33,164 nucleotides of DNA from Pseudomonas paralcaligenes. Lineage in GTDB: Bacteria; Pseudomonadota; Gammaproteobacteria; Pseudomonadales; Pseudomonadaceae. The translations under genes were made by a program, and so were the position numbers. Numbering within the stretch: position 1 is the stretch's first letter; every line of letters begins with the position of its first letter. The stretch lies in assembly GCF_019655855.1 (NCBI RefSeq), contig NZ_BPFX01000018.1, positions 1-33,164 on the forward strand, written 5' to 3'. Below are positions 1-8,314 of the stretch, piece by piece. The notes under the pieces were generated by a model. The model saw only the letters and a program-made list of their open reading frames with translations. It made no database searches and was not told the origin of the DNA.

Positions 1-40
1 TTGGCCGCGAATTTCGCGGCTGAAGCCGCTCCCACAAGGT
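1..40. repeat. Partial REP palindrome at window edge
   Basis: A GGCCGCGAATTTCGCGGC core is followed by CCGCTCCCACAAGG, the right half of a Pseudomonas REP/BIME element; the left half lies outside the window. The bases after it (CAACAACT, GAGGACAT, then a run of A) resemble those after the REP at 19175-19239, so the repeated unit may be longer than the palindrome. Confidence 0.75.
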
Positions 41-70
41 GGGGCAACAACTAGTGAGGACATATCCAAG

Positions 71-94
71 AAAAAGCCCCGCATGAGCGGGGCC
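71..94 (-). terminator. Rho-independent terminator of the chemoreceptor gene
   Basis: Perfect 7-bp arms GCCCCGC (76-82) and GCGGGGC (87-93) enclose a 4-base loop. Read on the minus strand, the stem is followed by TTTTT (71-75). It lies about 20 bases past the stop of the minus-strand chemoreceptor gene, where its terminator is expected. Confidence 0.85.
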
Positions 95-113
95 TTTTCG
101 TTTCAGCCGGCGG

Positions 114-1583
114 TCACAGCTTCAGGCGCCGGATCGCCTTGCCCAGGTCGTCGGCCAGGCCCACCAGCTCGGCGCTGGTGCTGGCCGAGGCGAGTGTCTG
201 CTGCACGGTCTGCTCGGTGACGTCGCGGATGCCCACCACCGAGCGGGTCATTTCCTCGGCCACCTGGCTCTGCTGCTCGGCGGCCACGGCGATCTGGGTG
301 TTGCTCTCGCGCATCAGCGCCACCGCCCGGGCGATATGGCCCAGGGCCTCGCCGGCGGCGCCGGCCTCCTGCACGCACTGGTCGGCCTTGATCGAGCTTT
401 CCTGCATGAATTCCACGGCGTCGCGGCTGGCGGCCTGCAAGGCGCCGATCATGCGGGTGATCTCGTCGGTGGAGTCCTGCACCCGCTTGGCCAGGTTGCG
501 CACCTCATCGGCCACCACGGCGAAGCCGCGGCCCATCTCGCCGGCGCGGGCAGCCTCGATGGCCGCGTTGAGCGCCAGCAGGTTGGTCTGTTCGGCGATG
601 CCGTGGATGGTCTCGACCATGCCGCCGATGGTGCGGCTGTCGTCGGCCAGCTTCTGAATCATCTCGGCGGTCTGCTGCACGCCCTGGGACAGCGCGGCGA
701 TGGCCTGGCTGGCGCGGCCGACCACCTGCTGGCCGACGCCGCTGAGACGGTCCGCCTCGGTGGACTGGTCGCGGGTGTCGGCGGCGTGCTGGGCGATGTG
801 GTGGACGGTGGTGGACATCTCGTTGATCGCGGTGGCGGCCTGGTCGGTCTCGCTCTGCTGGCCGAGCATGCCGCCACGCACCTGCTCCATGCTGGAGGCC
901 AGGCGGCGCGCGCCCTCGTCGAGGCTGGCGGCGGCCTGGGCGACGGTGCCGACCACGCGCTGGTAGCCGGCCTGCATGGCGTTGAAGGCGCCGGCCATCT
1001 GGCCCACCTCGTCGCGGCTGTCCAGGCTGGCGCGGGCGGACAGGTCGCCGCTGCGCTCGACGTGCAGCATCACGTCCTTGAGGTGGTTGAGGTGGCTGAG
1101 GATGAAGCGGATCAGCAGCTGCGAGGCGCCGAGCAGGAGCAGCATCAGCACGAACACGCAGACCGCGTAGGCCCCGGCGCGCGCCTCGAACACCTGCCAT
1201 AGGCTCGGCGCACGGACGGTCACCGCCGCCCGCTGGCCGTCGGCGACGTCCTGCAGCCAGGCGCCGACCACCGGCCGGTCGCCCCATAGGCCGTCGTGCT
1301 CCACCTCCACCCAGCCGCGCTCGCTGCCACTCACGCCGGGCAGGGCGGGTTTGCCGCCGCTGGCGAACAGCAGCGTACCGGCGTCGTTCGGCAGTGGGCT
1401 GCCGGCCGGCCAGGCGGCCAGCAGGGCGGCCCTGGCCTGCGCGGCCTCGCGCGCGGCGTCGATGCGGCCCGCCTGCTCCTGCTGCATGGCGAACAGCACC
1501 AGCATCAGGGTGGTGACGAACGCCACCAGGTTGACGGCCCAGAACTTGTATTTGAGGGAGAGGTTGAGGATCCAGTTTTTCAT
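114..1583 (-). CDS. Methyl-accepting chemotaxis protein
   Basis: Inner-membrane chemoreceptor of 489 residues that should signal to CheA/CheW. The order is a membrane helix (about 15-33), a short periplasmic part (about 34-135), a second helix (about 136-160), a HAMP linker (about 161-213) and a long cytoplasmic signalling coiled coil. The coil tip carries the near-invariant [19 protein letters not shown]...[12 protein letters not shown] segment (about 331-362). The sensor part of roughly 100 residues is too short for a double-Cache or typical four-helix domain, so the ligand cannot be named. No CheR/CheB-binding pentapeptide is seen at the C-terminus (ends RRLKL). The frame stays open upstream to 1724, but the start at 1583 is chosen because MKNW leads directly into the first membrane helix. 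Single gene, divergent from the SGNH hydrolase gene. Confidence 0.93.
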   Translation of the reverse strand: MKNWILNLSLKYKFWAVNLVAFVTTLMLVLFAMQQEQAGRIDAAREAAQARAALLAAWPAGSPLPNDAGTLLFASGGKPALPGVSGSERGWVEVEHDGLWGDRPVVGAWLQDVADGQRAAVTVRAPSLWQVFEARAGAYAVCVFVLMLLLLGASQLLIRFILSHLNHLKDVMLHVERSGDLSARASLDSRDEVGQMAGAFNAMQAGYQRVVGTVAQAAASLDEGARRLASSMEQVRGGMLGQQSETDQAATAINEMSTTVHHIAQHAADTRDQSTEADRLSGVGQQVVGRASQAIAALSQGVQQTAEMIQKLADDSRTIGGMVETIHGIAEQTNLLALNAAIEAARAGEMGRGFAVVADEVRNLAKRVQDSTDEITRMIGALQAASRDAVEFMQESSIKADQCVQEAGAAGEALGHIARAVALMRESNTQIAVAAEQQSQVAEEMTRSVVGIRDVTEQTVQQTLASASTSAELVGLADDLGKAIRRLKL

Positions 1584-1652
1584 AGGTCGCTCTATCTGCA
1601 CGCAAGCCGACTGGCATTTGGCCATATTCTGCCCAGTCGCGGGAATGGGACT

Positions 1653-1666
1653 TTGACCACGGTCAA
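1653..1666. promoter_or_regulatory. Palindrome in divergent intergenic region
   Basis: TTGACC-AC-GGTCAA is a perfect 6-bp inverted repeat with a 2-base centre. It lies between the divergent chemoreceptor and SGNH hydrolase genes, about 70 bases from the chemoreceptor start and 140 from the hydrolase start. It could be an operator, or its TTGACC could serve as a -35 box. No convincing -10 partner was found. Confidence 0.3.
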
Positions 1667-1807
1667 CGGCCACCATCTCTCCTGAACGGTATGACCTCTC
1701 GTCGCCAATGCCAAGTGCCAGCATTGCGACAGCGGTCGATTCGCATACCCTGCGGCGGTCGTGCGCGGGCCCGTAACCCGCGCCGTTGCGCTTTCCGGGG
1801 GACCTCC

Positions 1808-2629
1808 ATGCGTATTTCCATGCGTCGAATCCTCCTGGCCTGGATGCTGGGAGTGGCCGTCGTCGGCCAGGCCGTGGCCGGCGATCCGCCGACCGCGCAA
1901 CCCGTGATCGGCTCGACCCTGCCGGGCCAGCCGATCAGCGTGCTGTTCGTGGGCAACAGCTACACCTTCTATAACGACCTGCCGCAGATGGTCCGGCGGA
2001 TGTCCGTCGAGGCCGCCCAGCCGCGCCCGCTGCAGGTGCGCGACGTGACCTTCGGCGGCGCCAGCCTGCAGGCCCACTGGCAGCGCGGCGAGGTGCAGCA
2101 GGTCATCGCCGGCCAGCACTGGGACTACGTGGTGATCCAGGACTTCAGCACCATGCCGGTGGACGACCCCGACCTGACCCGCGAGTACGTGCGCCGGGTG
2201 GCCGCCGCCGCGCGCGAGGCCGGCGCCCAGCCGATTCTCTACCTGACCTGGGCGCGCCAGGCCAGGCCGGCCATGCAGGACCAGCTCGACAGCGTCTACA
2301 CCGAGCTGGCCAACGAGACCCATGCCCTGCTGGCGCCGGTCGGCCAGGCCTGGAAGCGCGCGCTGGCGATGTCGCCGCAGCCGCACCTGTTCATCGAGGA
2401 CGGCAGCCACCCGAGCTACGCCGGCAGCTACCTGGCCGCCTCGGTGTTCTATTCGCTGATCTACGGCGCGCAGCCACCGGTGCCCTCGGCCGAGCAGCTG
2501 GCGCGGCTCGACCGGGCCGACCCGGGCGACCTGCAGGGCTACGCCTGGGCGTCGATCCAGGCCCAGGACCTGGCCCTGCGCAGCGTGCCGCAGGCGTTGC
2601 GCAGCCTGCCGGTGACCGCCACGCGCTGA
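1808..2629 (+). CDS. Secreted SGNH/GDSL-type hydrolase
   Basis: Predicted exported esterase-like hydrolase of 273 residues. The N-terminus is a signal peptide ([15 protein letters not shown]...) with likely cleavage after AVA at about 22-24. SGNH features are visible: block I as VGNSYTF with candidate nucleophile Ser51, FGGASL (about 82-87) as the Gly block, and DGSHPSYAG with Asp198 and His201 as the other catalytic residues. The start at 1808 has GGGGGA five bases upstream; the in-frame ATG at 1691 lacks this and would precede the signal peptide with Arg-rich junk. The substrate is unknown. The frame is close to the DUF4886-like SGNH group, but the exact subfamily is not certain. Monocistronic, followed by a small hairpin and hrpA. 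Confidence 0.8.
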   Translation: MRISMRRILLAWMLGVAVVGQAVAGDPPTAQPVIGSTLPGQPISVLFVGNSYTFYNDLPQMVRRMSVEAAQPRPLQVRDVTFGGASLQAHWQRGEVQQVIAGQHWDYVVIQDFSTMPVDDPDLTREYVRRVAAAAREAGAQPILYLTWARQARPAMQDQLDSVYTELANETHALLAPVGQAWKRALAMSPQPHLFIEDGSHPSYAGSYLAASVFYSLIYGAQPPVPSAEQLARLDRADPGDLQGYAWASIQAQDLALRSVPQALRSLPVTATR

Positions 2630-2635
2630 CCATAC

Positions 2636-2652
2636 GGTGCGCACGGCGCACC
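2636..2652. repeat. Short GC-rich hairpin downstream of the SGNH gene
   Basis: GGTGCGC-ACG-GCGCACC has perfect 7-bp arms. It is the same sequence as one arm of the longer palindrome at 10727-10782, and sits just after a stop codon. It may be a half copy of that repeat family acting as a weak transcript end. There is no T-tract. Confidence 0.5.
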
Positions 2653-2722
2653 TTGCGGGCGTCTTATTCGGTGGAGGAATCTGCGACAATCGCGCTTTTG
2701 CCACGATTGCCTGCGCCGCCTG

Positions 2723-5700
2723 ATGACCGACATCGCCTCCCTGCACAAGAATATCGATCACGCCCTGATCGCCGACCGCCATCGCCTGCGCCGCCAGCTC
2801 CACGAGCTGCAGAAGCATTCGGGCACGCCTTCGTGGGATGAGGCCAAGCAGGCGCAGTGGCTGGAGCGCTTCCAGGCGTCCGTGGCCAAGGTCGAGGCGC
2901 GCAAGCGCAGCATCCCGACCATCCGCTACGACGACGCCCTGCCCATCGCCGCCAAGCGCGACGAGATCAAGGCCGCGCTGGAGCAGCACCAGGTGCTGGT
3001 GATCGCCGGCGAGACCGGCTCGGGCAAGACCACCCAGTTGCCGAAGATCTGCCTGGAGATCGGCCGCGGCACCCACGGCCTGATCGGCCACACCCAGCCG
3101 CGCCGCCTGGCCGCGCGCAGCGTCGCCACCCGGGTGGCCGAGGAGATTGGCACGCCGCTGGGCGAGCTGGTCGGCTACCAGGTGCGCTTCGAGGACCAGT
3201 CCAACGAACGCAGCCTGATCAAGCTGATGACCGACGGCATCCTGCTGGCCGAGACCCAGCACGACCGCTTCCTGGAAAAGTACGACACGATCATCGTCGA
3301 CGAGGCTCACGAACGCAGCCTCAACATCGACTTCCTGCTCGGCTACCTGAAGACCCTGCTGCCGCGCCGCCCCGACCTCAAGCTGATCATCACCTCGGCG
3401 ACCATCGACCTGGAGCGTTTCTCCAAGCACTTTAGCGACGCGCCGATCATCGAGGTCTCCGGGCGCACCTATCCGGTGGAGACCTGGTACCGCCCGCTGG
3501 CCGCCGAGGTGGACGAGGAGGGCGAGAGCCTGCTCGACGACCTCACCGTCGACCAGGGCATCCTCGCCGCGCTGGACGAGATCGCCACGCACGAGAAGGC
3601 CGAGGGCAAGCGCCCCGGCGACGTGCTGGTGTTCCTCCCCGGCGAGCGCGAGATTCGCGAGGCCGCCGAGGTGCTGCGCAAGGCCAACTTGCGTTTCACC
3701 GAGGTGCTGCCGCTGTACGCGCGGCTGACCCCGGCCGAGCAGCAGAAGATCTTCGCGCCCATGAGCGGACGCAAGATCGTGCTGGCCACCAACGTCGCCG
3801 AGACCTCGCTGACCGTGCCGGGCATCCGCTATGTGATCGACAGCGGCACAGCGCGGATCAGTCGCTACAGCTACCGCGCCAAGGTCCAGCGCCTGCCCAT
3901 CGAGGCCGTGTCCCAGGCCAGCGCCAACCAGCGCAAGGGCCGTTGTGGGCGGGTCGAGCCGGGCATCTGCATCCGCCTGTACAGCGAGGAGGATTTCCTC
4001 GGCCGTCCCGAATTCACCGACCCGGAAATCCTGCGTACCAACCTGGCGGCGGTGATCCTGCAGATGCTCCACCTGCGCCTGGGCAGCATCGAGGATTTCC
4101 CCTTCATCGAGCCGCCGGACGGCAAGGCCATCAGCGACGGCTTCACCCTGTTGCAGGAGCTGTCGGCGGTCAACCGCGAGAGCCAGCTCACGCCCATCGG
4201 CCGCCAGCTGGCTCGCCTGCCCATCGACCCGCGCCTGGGACGCATGGTGCTGGAGGCGGCCAAGCTCGGCAGCCTGGACGAAATCCTCATCGTCGCCTCG
4301 GCGCTGTCCGTGCAGGACCCGCGCGAACGGCCGATGGAGCGCCAGCAGGCCGCCGACCAGGCCCACGCCCAGTGGAAGGACGTGGACTCCGACTTCGCGG
4401 CGCTGATCAACCTGTGGCGCGGCTTCGAGGAGAAGCGCCAGGAACTGGGCAGCAACCCGTTGCGCAACTGGTGCAAGAAGAACTTCCTCAACTACCTGCG
4501 CCTGCGTGAATGGAGGGACGCCCACCGCCAGCTGGTGCTGATCGCCCGCGAACTGCAGCTGCAGACGTCGGGTGGGAGCGGCCTTGGCCGCGATCAGTCG
4601 TCTGCGGATTCGCGTCGCGGCCAAGGCCGCTCCCACAAGGGGGCGGCGCCGACCAGGGACACCAAGGTCAACGTCATCGTCCGCGAGCAGGCCGAGGCCG
4701 GCGAGGCGGCGCAGCGCGCCAAGAGCTACGCGGCCGTGCACAAGGCGATCCTCAGCGGCCTGCTCAGCCAGATCGGCCAGAAGACCGAGGATGGCGACTA
4801 CCTGGGCGCGCGCCAGCGGCGTTTCTGGATTCACCCGTCCAGCGTGATCGGCCGCAAGAAGCCGACCTGGGTGATGACCGCCGAGCTGGTGGAGACCACC
4901 AAGCTGTTCGCCCGCATGGTGGCGAAGATCGAGCCGGACTGGATCGAGCCGCTGGCCGGCCACCTGATCAAGAAGAACCACTTCGAGCCGCACTGGGAGA
5001 AGCGTCGTGGCCAGGTGGTGGCCTTCGAGCAGGTCACCCTGTACGGGCTGATCGTGGTCGGCCGCCGGCCGGTGCACTTCGGCCCGGTCGACCCGGTGGC
5101 CTCGCGCGAGCTGTTCATCCGTGAGGGCCTGGTGCGCGGTGAGATCAACAGCCGCGCCCGCTGCCTGACCGCCAACCGCGAGCTGCTGGAGCGCCTCGAC
5201 GAACTGGAGGCCAAGGCCCGCCGCCGCGACATCCTGGCCGACGAGGAAACCCTGTACGCCTTCTACGAGGCGCGCGTCCCGGCGGAGATTCACCAGGCCG
5301 CCACCTTCGAGGGCTGGTACAAGGCCGAGAGCGCGAAGAACCCGCAGTTGCTGATCATGCGCGAGGAAGACGTGCTGGCCCGCGACGCCAAGGAAGTCAC
5401 CGCCGCCCAGTACCCGGACATCCTCCAGCTCGGCGAGCTGCAGTTGCCGCTGACCTATCACTTCGAGCCGAATCATCCGCGCGACGGCGTGACCCTGCGC
5501 GTCCCGGCGCCGCTGCTGCCGCAGCTGCCGGCCGAGCGTCTGGAGTGGCTGGTGCCGGGGCTGATCGAGGCCAAGGCCGTGGCCCTGGTGCGCAACCTGC
5601 CCAAGGCCATCCGCAAGAACTTCGTGCCGGTGCCGGATTTCGTCGGCGCGGCGCTGGCCAAGATCGTCTTCGGCGGGGGCAGCCTGCCCGAATCCCTCGG

Positions 5701-6778
5701 CCGCGAGCTGACCCGCATGACCGGCGCCCGCGTCTCCGACGAGGCCTGGGAAGAGGCCGCCGGGCAGCTCGACGGCCACCTGAAGATGAACCTGGAAGTG
5801 GTCGACGCCCGCGGCAAGTTCCTCGGCGAGGGCCGCGACCTGGCCGAGCTGACCGCGCGCTTCGCCGAGGCCAGCCAGGCCGCCCTGGCCATCCCGCAGC
5901 AGAAACAGGAGCAGAAGCCGGTGGAGGCCAGGGCCTTCGCCCAGGTCGCCGAGAAGACCCAGCAGAAGATCGCCGGCCTCTCCATGACCGTGTTCCCGGC
6001 GCTGGTGGAAGAGGGCGGCGTGGTCAAGGAAGGGCGCTTCCCGACCCAGGCCGAGGCCGACTTCCAGCACCGTCGCGCCCTGCAGAAGCTGCTGCTGCAA
6101 CAACTGGCCGAGCCGGCCAAGTACCTGCGCGGCAAGCTGCCGGGCCTCACCGAACTGGGCCTGCTGTACCGCGAAATGGGCCGCCCCGAGGCGCTGGTCG
6201 AGGACATCCTGCTGGCCAGCCTCGATGCCTGCGTGCTCGACGGCGAGGCGGCCCTACCGCGCGACGGTGCGGCGCTGGCCGCCCTGGCCGAGAAGAAGCG
6301 CGGCGGCTGGACGAGCCACGCCGAGCGCATCGCCAGGCTGGTGCTGGACATCCTCAAGCTCGCCCACGGCCTGCAGAAGCGCTTCAAGGGCAAGATCGAC
6401 CTGGCCCAGGCGATGGCGCTGAACGACATCAAGCAGCAGCTCGCCAACCTGGTGTATCCCGGCTTCGTCCGCGAGACGCCGGGCGAGTGGCTGAAGGAAG
6501 TCCCGCGCTACCTCAAGGCCATCGAGCAGCGCCTGGACAAGGTCGGCGGCCAGGTGCAGCGCGACCGGGTGTGGACCGGCGAACTCACCACCGCCTGGGA
6601 GCAGTACCAGGCCCGCGCCGCCAAGCACGCCCAGGAGGGCAAGCGCGACCCGGAGCTGACCCTGTACCGCTGGATGCTGGAGGAATACCGCGTCTCCCTG
6701 TTCGCCCAGCAACTGGGCACGAAAATGGCAGTGTCCGACAAGCGCCTGGCCAAACAGTGGAGCCAGGCCGAGGCTTGA
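2723..6778 (+). CDS. hrpA: ATP-dependent RNA helicase HrpA (DEAH box)
   Basis: Cytoplasmic DEAH/RHA helicase of 1351 residues, close to the roughly 1300 of E. coli HrpA, which acts in mRNA processing and rescue of collided ribosomes. Walker A GETGSGKT is at 96-103, DEAH at 193-196, SAT at 225-227, and the motif VI type QRKGRCGR near 402. After the helicase core come the HA2/OB parts and the long HrpA-specific C-terminal region. A perfect REP palindrome lies in frame at 4572-4636 (about residues 617-638) and is translated as a Gly/Ser/Arg-rich insert, followed by a further linker before the conserved block near AVHKAILSGLLSQIGQKTEDGDYLGARQRRFW. The frame is not broken. The start at 2723 fits the family N-terminus (MTDI...), though the ribosome binding site is weak. 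The stop overlaps the start of the next gene (TGATG). Confidence 0.95.
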   Translation: MTDIASLHKNIDHALIADRHRLRRQLHELQKHSGTPSWDEAKQAQWLERFQASVAKVEARKRSIPTIRYDDALPIAAKRDEIKAALEQHQVLVIAGETGSGKTTQLPKICLEIGRGTHGLIGHTQPRRLAARSVATRVAEEIGTPLGELVGYQVRFEDQSNERSLIKLMTDGILLAETQHDRFLEKYDTIIVDEAHERSLNIDFLLGYLKTLLPRRPDLKLIITSATIDLERFSKHFSDAPIIEVSGRTYPVETWYRPLAAEVDEEGESLLDDLTVDQGILAALDEIATHEKAEGKRPGDVLVFLPGEREIREAAEVLRKANLRFTEVLPLYARLTPAEQQKIFAPMSGRKIVLATNVAETSLTVPGIRYVIDSGTARISRYSYRAKVQRLPIEAVSQASANQRKGRCGRVEPGICIRLYSEEDFLGRPEFTDPEILRTNLAAVILQMLHLRLGSIEDFPFIEPPDGKAISDGFTLLQELSAVNRESQLTPIGRQLARLPIDPRLGRMVLEAAKLGSLDEILIVASALSVQDPRERPMERQQAADQAHAQWKDVDSDFAALINLWRGFEEKRQELGSNPLRNWCKKNFLNYLRLREWRDAHRQLVLIARELQLQTSGGSGLGRDQSSADSRRGQGRSHKGAAPTRDTKVNVIVREQAEAGEAAQRAKSYAAVHKAILSGLLSQIGQKTEDGDYLGARQRRFWIHPSSVIGRKKPTWVMTAELVETTKLFARMVAKIEPDWIEPLAGHLIKKNHFEPHWEKRRGQVVAFEQVTLYGLIVVGRRPVHFGPVDPVASRELFIREGLVRGEINSRARCLTANRELLERLDELEAKARRRDILADEETLYAFYEARVPAEIHQAATFEGWYKAESAKNPQLLIMREEDVLARDAKEVTAAQYPDILQLGELQLPLTYHFEPNHPRDGVTLRVPAPLLPQLPAERLEWLVPGLIEAKAVALVRNLPKAIRKNFVPVPDFVGAALAKIVFGGGSLPESLGRELTRMTGARVSDEAWEEAAGQLDGHLKMNLEVVDARGKFLGEGRDLAELTARFAEASQAALAIPQQKQEQKPVEARAFAQVAEKTQQKIAGLSMTVFPALVEEGGVVKEGRFPTQAEADFQHRRALQKLLLQQLAEPAKYLRGKLPGLTELGLLYREMGRPEALVEDILLASLDACVLDGEAALPRDGAALAALAEKKRGGWTSHAERIARLVLDILKLAHGLQKRFKGKIDLAQAMALNDIKQQLANLVYPGFVRETPGEWLKEVPRYLKAIEQRLDKVGGQVQRDRVWTGELTTAWEQYQARAAKHAQEGKRDPELTLYRWMLEEYRVSLFAQQLGTKMAVSDKRLAKQWSQAEA
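4572..4636. repeat. Complete REP palindrome inside the hrpA coding sequence
   Basis: Two perfectly complementary 22-bp arms, 4572-4593 (begins GTGGGAGCGGCC) and 4615-4636 (ends GGCCGCTCCCAC), flank a 21-base spacer. The arms match the REP ends at 1-40 and 19175-19239. REPs are normally intergenic; this one is translated in frame. Confidence 0.93.
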
Positions 6779-7953
6779 TGGCATTCTGCATTCATGTCGG
6801 CGCGGATCAGGCCGACACAGATGAGCCATCCGGAGAAGATGGCGGGGAGCCCGGATTGACCTTGATCGAGAAACTGCAGCGCTCGCTCGACCCGTTGCAC
6901 GGCGTGCCCGAGGCGACGCGCCGGGAATTCGCCGGCTGGTACAGGCAGGCCAAGCTGCCGCAGATCCGCTCGGTCGCCTTCCTGACCATGGTGCTGTACC
7001 TGATCTACGCCGCCATCGAGCAGAACGTGGCCCGGGATCACCTCGGCCTGCGCCTGCTGGCCCACGGCGTGCTGGTGCCGCTGGCGCTCCTGGCGGTGGG
7101 CGTGGCCAGCTACTTCCCCGCCTGGCACCGCTGGATGCTGGCGCTGCTGTGCATCGCGCCGGTCAGCGCGGTGCTGACCAACCTCGCCTTCAACCGTGGC
7201 AACCCCGACTTCGCCTACTTCGTGCCGGAGATCTACCTCAACCTGATGTGGACCTTCACCGTCTCCGGCCTGACCCTGCGCCAGGCCATGCTGACGGCCT
7301 CCTGCTCGGCCCTGGTGCTGATGGCGCTGACCTTGGTCGATGCCCTGCAGCCGGGCGCGTATCGCCTGCACTTCATCTGGATTCTCGCCGCATTCTCCTT
7401 CGGCCTGCTCTGCGCGTTCGTGATGGAGAGGGCGCACAAGGTCATGTTCCTGCACCAGGACCGGCTGGCCCTGAGCGCCAGTCTCGACGGCCTCACCGGC
7501 CTGTTGAACCGCGCGCGCATCGACCAGCTGTTCGCCGATGAAATCATCCGCGCCCAGCGCTACGACACGTCGTTCTCGGTGATCCTGCTGGACATCGACC
7601 ACTTCAAGCATGTCAACGACCACCACGGCCATGCGGTGGGCGACAGTGTGCTGCGCCAATTCTCCACGCTGCTGCGTGACAACGTGCGCAACTGCGACAA
7701 GGTCGGCCGCCTGGGCGGCGAGGAGTTCCTCATCATCCTGCCGGAGATCGACGCCGAACAGGCCCGGTCCGCGGCGCTCGCCCTGCAGGCGCGCATCCGC
7801 CAGTTCGACTTCGACACCGTGCTGCGCAAGACCGCCAGCTTCGGCATCACCCAGTTCCGTGGCGACGAGAGCCCGCAACACATGCTCGACCGCGCCGATC
7901 GCGCGCTGTACAAGGCCAAGGCCGACGGCCGCGACCGCATCGAGGTGTACTGA
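6778..7953 (+). CDS. Membrane-bound diguanylate cyclase (GGDEF)
   Basis: Makes cyclic di-GMP from two GTP. The 391-residue protein has a cytoplasmic N-terminus, five or six membrane helices between about 63 and 217 that resemble a membrane-embedded sensor, and a C-terminal GGDEF domain. That domain begins at DGLTGLLNR (237-245). Its active-site loop is GGEEF (313-317), an active variant, and RNCD (304-307) lies exactly five residues before it, matching the RxxD inhibitory site for product feedback. The ATG at 6778 overlaps the hrpA stop (TGATG), suggesting translational coupling. A TTG at 6856 with GGGGAG upstream is an alternative start that would remove 26 residues of polar N-terminus. There is no EAL domain. 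Confidence 0.9.
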   Translation: MAFCIHVGADQADTDEPSGEDGGEPGLTLIEKLQRSLDPLHGVPEATRREFAGWYRQAKLPQIRSVAFLTMVLYLIYAAIEQNVARDHLGLRLLAHGVLVPLALLAVGVASYFPAWHRWMLALLCIAPVSAVLTNLAFNRGNPDFAYFVPEIYLNLMWTFTVSGLTLRQAMLTASCSALVLMALTLVDALQPGAYRLHFIWILAAFSFGLLCAFVMERAHKVMFLHQDRLALSASLDGLTGLLNRARIDQLFADEIIRAQRYDTSFSVILLDIDHFKHVNDHHGHAVGDSVLRQFSTLLRDNVRNCDKVGRLGGEEFLIILPEIDAEQARSAALALQARIRQFDFDTVLRKTASFGITQFRGDESPQHMLDRADRALYKAKADGRDRIEVY

Positions 7954-8039
7954 GCCGGCGCGCCGATGACCCAGGTCAAGGCGTGGCTGACCCGGTGCCG
8001 TAGCCTGCAAGCATCGCAGCAGTCCGCACCAGGCGCGCC

Positions 8040-8267
8040 ATGGCCAAGAAATTCCCGCTCAATCCGCCCCATCCCGAGCGCATCTGCTGGGGGTGCGACC
8101 TCTATTGCCCGACCACCTCGCTGGCCTGCGGCAACGGCGCCGACCGCACCATGCACCCGGTCGAGACCTTCGGCGAGGACTGGTACCGGTTCGGCGACCT
8201 GGGTTTCACCCCCGAGCCCGGCGCCAGGCACGTTGAGCTGATCCCGCTAGTGCCTGTCACCGAATAG
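8040..8267 (+). CDS. DUF3079 family small protein
   Basis: A 75-residue protein beginning MAKKFPLNPPHPERICWGCD and continuing with LYCPTTSLACGNGADRT and then GEDWY, the pattern recalled for DUF3079. Four cysteines in a CxxC...C...C arrangement (CWGC, YC, AC) suggest metal binding, but this is inferred. No signal peptide or membrane helix, so it should be cytoplasmic. The start at 8040 follows AGGCG about seven bases upstream. Function unknown. It stands alone after the diguanylate cyclase gene with 86 bases between. Confidence 0.82.
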   Translation: MAKKFPLNPPHPERICWGCDLYCPTTSLACGNGADRTMHPVETFGEDWYRFGDLGFTPEPGARHVELIPLVPVTE

Positions 8268-8314
8268 GCGGCGGTCCGATGGGTCTGGTCCCGGCTGGAT
8301 GTCCGCGAGGCGGA

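Noticed and set aside
1592..6103. A 1503-codon open frame on the minus strand across hrpA
   Set aside because: It is antisense to a clear, conserved helicase, lacks any domain and arises from the strong G/C bias at third codon positions. Several other long antisense frames (for example 505-1617 and 8247-10202) have the same cause.
5545..6777. N-terminal extension of the diguanylate cyclase frame through hrpA
   Set aside because: The frame is open but the upstream part is Arg/Gly/Pro-rich shadow sequence of hrpA. The real start is at 6778, or possibly 6856.
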